From: Candidatus Kaiserbacteria bacterium
GTDB taxonomy: Bacteria > Patescibacteriota > Minisyncoccia > Phycocordibacterales > UBA918
DNA: 33,028 bases
Assembly: GCA_020428795.1 (NCBI GenBank)
Contig: JAGQME010000006.1
Coordinates: 1-33,028 of the forward strand
Direction of reading: 5' to 3'
A model generated the notes under the pieces. That model did not search any database. It had not been told where the DNA came from and worked only from the letters and a program-made list of their open reading frames with translations. Positions within the stretch are counted from its first letter, which is position 1. Each line of letters starts with the position of its first letter. Below, piece after piece: positions 30,753-33,028 of this stretch. Made by a program: the position numbers and the translations under genes.

Positions 30753-30810
30753 ATTTTAACACCTAAAAAAGCCTCCACCAAAAGACAAACCAAATCGCCT
30801 GTGTCATAAT
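30753..30810. promoter_or_regulatory. Divergent promoters of the CYTH-dcd-HIT-thyA operon and folA
   Basis: On the minus strand TGTTAAAAT (30761-30753) would start the CYTH operon with an 18-nt leader. On the plus strand TGTCATAAT (30802-30810) lies 6 nt before the ATG of folA at 30817, which implies a leaderless mRNA. An AAAAGACA word (like the motif around the winged-helix gene, one copy only) lies at 30780-30787. Confidence 0.5.
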
Positions 30811-30816
30811 CTCTAT

Positions 30817-31347
30817 ATGTACACCAACATCGAAGAAGACAGATCATACACAGTCGTAATAGTGGCAGCGATGAGTAAATACAATCGTGCGATTGGTATG
30901 AATAATAAGCTTTTATGGCATGTACCGGCTGACTTAAAGCGGTTTATGACCCTCACATTGGGAAAACCGGTTATTATGGGTCGCAAGACCTTTGAATCGA
31001 TTGTGGAAATAATCGGTAAACCCTTACCAAAGAGGCAGAATATCGTGGTTACTAGAAATAAAGATTTTAAATACGACGGTGTAGAGGTGGCTAGTTCACT
31101 TGAAGAAGCTCTCTTAATCGCCAGTGCTTCTGATCCCACCGAAATCCACATCGGTGGTGGAGCCGAGATGTATAAACAATCACTACCATACGTGGATAAA
31201 ATCTATCTGACTGTATTTGATGACCAAAAAGAGGGTGATACTTTCTTTCCTGTTTTTGAAAGTGAGTTTGTTGAAGTTGATCACACTTTGCCCTATAAAT
31301 ACAAAAACATAAACTATGAATGGGTTGATTATGCTAGAAAATTTTAA
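30817..31347 (+). CDS. folA: Dihydrofolate reductase
   Basis: A 176-residue NADPH-dependent enzyme that restores tetrahydrofolate from the dihydrofolate made by ThyA. Diagnostic parts are VVIVAAMSKYNRAIGMNNKLLWHVPADLKRFM (with the catalytic Asp in PADLKRF), GKPVIMGRKTFESI, NIVVTRN, and IHIGGGAEMYKQSLPYVDKIYLT. The start at 30817 is needed because the first beta strand begins by residue 11; the -10 box sits 6 nt upstream. The gene is divergent from the operon holding thyA. A hairpin (ATTTAAAC/GTTTAAAT, 31374-31395) follows. Confidence 0.97.
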   Translation: MYTNIEEDRSYTVVIVAAMSKYNRAIGMNNKLLWHVPADLKRFMTLTLGKPVIMGRKTFESIVEIIGKPLPKRQNIVVTRNKDFKYDGVEVASSLEEALLIASASDPTEIHIGGGAEMYKQSLPYVDKIYLTVFDDQKEGDTFFPVFESEFVEVDHTLPYKYKNINYEWVDYARKF

Positions 31348-31373
31348 AATGGTCCGACTTTTAGGATTATTTA

Positions 31374-31395
31374 ATTTAAACCCGTACGTTTAAAT
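31374..31395 (+). terminator. AT-rich hairpin after folA
   Basis: ATTTAAAC (31374-31381) pairs with GTTTAAAT (31388-31395) around CCGTAC. Only ATATT follows, so as a terminator it is weak. Confidence 0.4.
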
Positions 31396-31420
31396 ATTGG
31401 GAAATATTTGAAGTTAGATA

Positions 31421-31458
31421 CAAAAACACCCGAAGGCTATTAGAGCATAGCTTCGGGT
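31421..31458 (-). terminator. Terminator of the GC-rich gene at 31540
   Basis: ACCCGAA (31428-31434), bulged G, GCTAT pairs with ATAGC-TTCGGGT (31447-31458). On the minus strand GTTTTTG follows. A GC-rich hairpin lies between this terminator and the gene (31477-31505). Confidence 0.75.
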
Positions 31459-31476
31459 ATGATACACGGGTGTGAC

Positions 31477-31505
31477 TGGGCGCACTCACTTCGTTCGTGC
31501 GCCCA
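31477..31505. repeat. GC-rich inverted repeat downstream of the 31540 gene
   Basis: TGGGCGCAC (31477-31485) pairs with 31497-31505. The inner bases continue the pairing with two mismatches to a TTC triloop (AC-TTC-GT), as in the triloop class. Confidence 0.65.
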
Positions 31506-31539
31506 TGTCAATATCGGTGCCGGTCGGCGGTCTCGCCGG

Positions 31540-32133
31540 TTAGGCGGCCTGACGGCCTTCATCTAGGTCAGCGAAAGCTGTTTTCAGAGCGTGGAAATTT
31601 CTGTCGATGCGTCGGTCGCCTGTAGTGGCATGAACGACACCTGAACGAACGAAATTGAGCCATGCCTCGTCCGGCAGTTCTCTAGGAAGCAACACAATGT
31701 GTCGCTGGGCCCTTTGCACCATTCCCATCTTTTCACTGCCCACATATACGTATTTGTGACCGCCGAGACCCGAGGAACGCAGTCTCCTTTCGATGCAAGA
31801 CTGCAGGGTCGGCGGTTCCAGACCCAGAAGGCGACTGAAGGGGGTCTGTATTTTGCTCACCATATACTGAAAAGCCCCATCCACGCCCTGTGGCACTGTA
31901 CTGATTATCAGAATATTCTTCGCTTGTCTTGACAGAGTACGGACTTTGGTCAAGCTCAAATGCTTGAGATGATCTCCCTCCGGGGCTTCCAAAAAGTGCA
32001 CGTGGTATCTCCTCGTTTTTTTTGTGCCTTTTGAGCACTGATGATGAGAAAGCAATCGTTTTGCACCGGATTTTTCGCCAGTACGATACGATTTCCTTCT
32101 CGATGAACTTTCCCATCCTCTAAGACGAGCCAT
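31540..32133 (-). CDS. Uncharacterised basic protein in a GC-rich island
   Basis: A 197-residue protein that I do not recognise. The N-terminal 45 residues are very basic and Ser/Lys/Arg-rich (SSSRRKSYRTGEKSGAKR); the rest alternates helices and strands (AKNILIISTVPQGVDGAFQYMVSKI, HKYVYVGSEKMGMVQRAQRHIVLLPRELPDEAWLNFVRSGVVHATTGDRRIDRNFHALKTAF). No membrane segment is seen. The gene is clearly richer in G+C than the flanking folA and rplK, suggesting transfer or a different selection. ATG 32133 lies within a hairpin that could hide it (32129-32157). Own terminators lie downstream. It occupies the place next to rplK where rplA is usual. Confidence 0.65.
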   Translation of the reverse strand: MARLRGWESSSRRKSYRTGEKSGAKRLLSHHQCSKGTKKTRRYHVHFLEAPEGDHLKHLSLTKVRTLSRQAKNILIISTVPQGVDGAFQYMVSKIQTPFSRLLGLEPPTLQSCIERRLRSSGLGGHKYVYVGSEKMGMVQRAQRHIVLLPRELPDEAWLNFVRSGVVHATTGDRRIDRNFHALKTAFADLDEGRQAA

Positions 32134-32157
32134 CTTCGACTTTCTTACAAAGATGGC
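32129..32157 (-). promoter_or_regulatory. Hairpin covering the start codon of the 31540 gene
   Basis: GCCATCTT (minus strand, 32157-32150) pairs with AAGATGGC (32136-32129), an 8-bp stem that contains the ATG at 32133-32131; the loop is 13 nt and holds the only purine-rich stretch that could bind the ribosome (AAGAAAG). This would allow translational control, for example by temperature or a binding protein. The structure is visible; the role is inference. Confidence 0.5.
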
Positions 32158-32217
32158 CGGGGTCTTAAAAAATAGGTATTAAGCCGTGGCTAAACTACCA
32201 TAAAATATAGAAAAGTC

Positions 32218-32258
32218 AAATAAACGGCCCAAATCTAATAGATTTGGGCCGTTTATTT
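32218..32258. terminator. 19-bp stem, 3-nt loop terminator between rplK and the GC-rich gene
   Basis: 32218-32236 pairs perfectly with 32240-32258 around AAT; the inner stem half is AAACGGCCCAAATCT. A/T-rich ends on both strands permit bidirectional action. It probably ends the rplK transcript together with the hairpin at 32265-32323. Confidence 0.75.
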
Positions 32259-32264
32259 ATTTCC

Positions 32265-32323
32265 CCCTAAATTCCTAAACCCGCAAAATGCAGTGCATTT
32301 TGTAGGTTTAGGGTATTTTAGGG
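32265..32323. repeat. Composite three-part inverted repeat after rplK
   Basis: Three nested arms: CCCTAAA (32265-32271) with TTTAGGG (32317-32323), CCTAAACC (32274-32281) with 32305-32312, and CAAAATGC (32284-32291) with 32295-32302 around AGT. The motif CCTAAA occurs repeatedly in the arms. It would form one long interrupted hairpin in RNA or a cruciform in DNA. Confidence 0.7.
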
Positions 32324-32345
32324 TCAAATTTTATCAATCTTTTGA

Positions 32346-32771
32346 CTAATCTTTTACAGCCACTCCCATACTCCTTGCAGTACCGGCAATTATTTTCATT
32401 GCCTGTTCAATTGAAGAAGCGTTTAGGTCTGGCATTTTTTCTTCAGCAATCTGTCTTAACTGAGCCTGTGACAACTCACCCACCTTAGCATTAGGAGCCT
32501 TTGGTGAACCCTTTGGTTTACCAATGGCTTTAAGGATCAAGCGTGAAGCTGGTGACACTTTAAGAATAAAGGTAAAAGTTCTATCATCATAGACAGTTAG
32601 TTCAACTGGCACCACTTCACCCATTCTTTCACGGGTTTGTTCATTAAACTGGTTAACAAATTCACCAATATTAATACCAGCCTGTCCCAGCACCGGACCA
32701 AGTGGTGGAGCTGGAGTAGCCTTCCCACCTACGGCTTGGACTTTAATCTTTTTTACTATTTTTTTAGCCAC
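32346..32771 (-). CDS. rplK: Large ribosomal subunit protein uL11
   Basis: A 141-residue protein at the base of the ribosomal stalk, in the GTPase-associated centre. The N-terminal domain reads [39 protein letters not shown], and the rRNA-binding C-terminal domain includes [49 protein letters not shown]. The start codon is GTG (32771); a CATAAT box (32787-32782) 10 nt upstream would leave a leader of only about 3 nt. The usual partner rplA (L1) does not follow; a terminator and an unrelated gene do. Confidence 0.97.
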   Translation of the reverse strand: MAKKIVKKIKVQAVGGKATPAPPLGPVLGQAGINIGEFVNQFNEQTRERMGEVVPVELTVYDDRTFTFILKVSPASRLILKAIGKPKGSPKAPNAKVGELSQAQLRQIAEEKMPDLNASSIEQAMKIIAGTARSMGVAVKD

Positions 32772-32800
32772 GTTAGTTTTTATTATGAGTGATTAACGAA

Positions 32801-33028
32801 TTAGAAAATCTTAAGTCCCTCTCTCTCCGACCAAATATGCAACAAATAAAGATGCGTAAGTCCGTAACAGGAAATAGAGTAGGATAAATTCTCAACTTTG
32901 AACCAGCGTTCCATAACCGCCAGCTCGGTAGAAGCTCCGCTATCGTACAAGAAATAACTGGTTTTAGCAAGTGAGCAAACACCCGAAGGGTATATTGCGA
33001 ACTTGGTTCCTAATTTTTTCTCCCCTTG
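32801..33028 (-). CDS. Possible C-terminal end of an unknown protein (truncated by window edge)
   Basis: A frame open from the right edge to TAA at 32803-32801 (75 residues visible). It includes KFAIYPSGVCSLAKTSYFLYD and AVMERWFKVENLSYSISCYGLTHLYLLHIWSEREGLKIF. The composition is protein-like, but I do not recognise a family, and nusG or secE, which often precede rplK, are not indicated. The 29 bp between its stop and the rplK start hold the rplK -10 box. An open frame of this length can occur by chance. Confidence 0.3.
   Translation of the reverse strand, partial: QGEKKLGTKFAIYPSGVCSLAKTSYFLYDSGASTELAVMERWFKVENLSYSISCYGLTHLYLLHIWSEREGLKIF

Noticed and set aside
32860-32960. tRNA-like stretch (AGCTCGGTAGAAGCT and GGTTCAAAG on the minus strand)
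   Set aside because: No acceptor stem, no proper T arm and no anticodon loop of the right size can be formed.
32773-32982. 69-codon frame with GTG start upstream of rplK
   Set aside because: Composition is not protein-like, and a different frame over the same DNA (32801-33028) is open to the edge and more plausible.

Overview
The window looks like a stretch of a small bacterial genome of the Candidate Phyla Radiation (Patescibacteria, most like Parcubacteria-type genomes). The reasons are: tightly packed housekeeping genes, a 65-residue ribosomal protein S18, a eukaryote/archaeal-like (type 2) isoleucyl-tRNA synthetase, a homodimer-type glycyl-tRNA synthetase, an EF-P with the RKQQRKPVN loop instead of PGKG, several single-pass cell-surface proteins with DUF11 or Ig-like regions, and no transposons, tRNAs or CRISPR arrays. 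TGA is used as an ordinary stop, so this is not one of the lineages that recode TGA as glycine. The lineage call is inference from gene content and sequence feel; no phylogeny was run.

Layout. 1-864: the start of a secreted peptidoglycan-binding-like protein (minus strand, runs off the left edge). 865-1706: no convincing protein gene; a possible small RNA. 1707-2438: a winged-helix regulator surrounded by copies of an 8-bp motif. 2634-6392: ftsK, a small membrane protein and recA on the plus strand, closed by a strong terminator. 6593-8349: minus-strand membrane proteins and an ECF-like sigma factor, divergent from efp (8414). 9091-10512: the classical rpsF-ssb-rpsR operon. 10607-11965: a VanY-like carboxypeptidase and an unknown gene. 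11994-16576: tatD, a small membrane protein, a GNAT-like fragment, metG and glyS. 16684-22846: a DUF11-type surface protein, recO and an unusual ileS. 23119-24801: argS. 24824-26454: a GC-rich small gene and a DUF2914 membrane protein. 26598-31347: a folate/thymidylate cluster (glyA, thyA, a HIT hydrolase, dcd, a CYTH protein, and divergent folA). 31540-32133: an unknown GC-rich gene. 32346-33028: rplK and a possible partial gene at the right edge.

How the genes work together. Dcd, ThyA, FolA and GlyA would together form a thymidylate cycle (dUMP supply, methylation, dihydrofolate reduction, methylene-folate regeneration). FtsK, RecA, RecO and SSB serve chromosome segregation and recombination. 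Four aminoacyl-tRNA synthetases plus EF-P, S6, S18 and L11 serve translation.

The most unusual observations are: (1) a complete histidine-phosphatase (RHG) domain inserted inside the isoleucyl-tRNA synthetase; (2) a ThyA that keeps its catalytic Cys and dUMP-selecting Asn but has lost three of the four arginines that normally hold the nucleotide phosphate, and carries a C-terminal extension; (3) a family of tight inverted repeats with 3-nt loops both between and inside genes; (4) several genes whose extended -10 element lies 6-7 nt before the start codon, implying leaderless mRNAs; and (5) small GC-rich genes with their own promoters and terminators.
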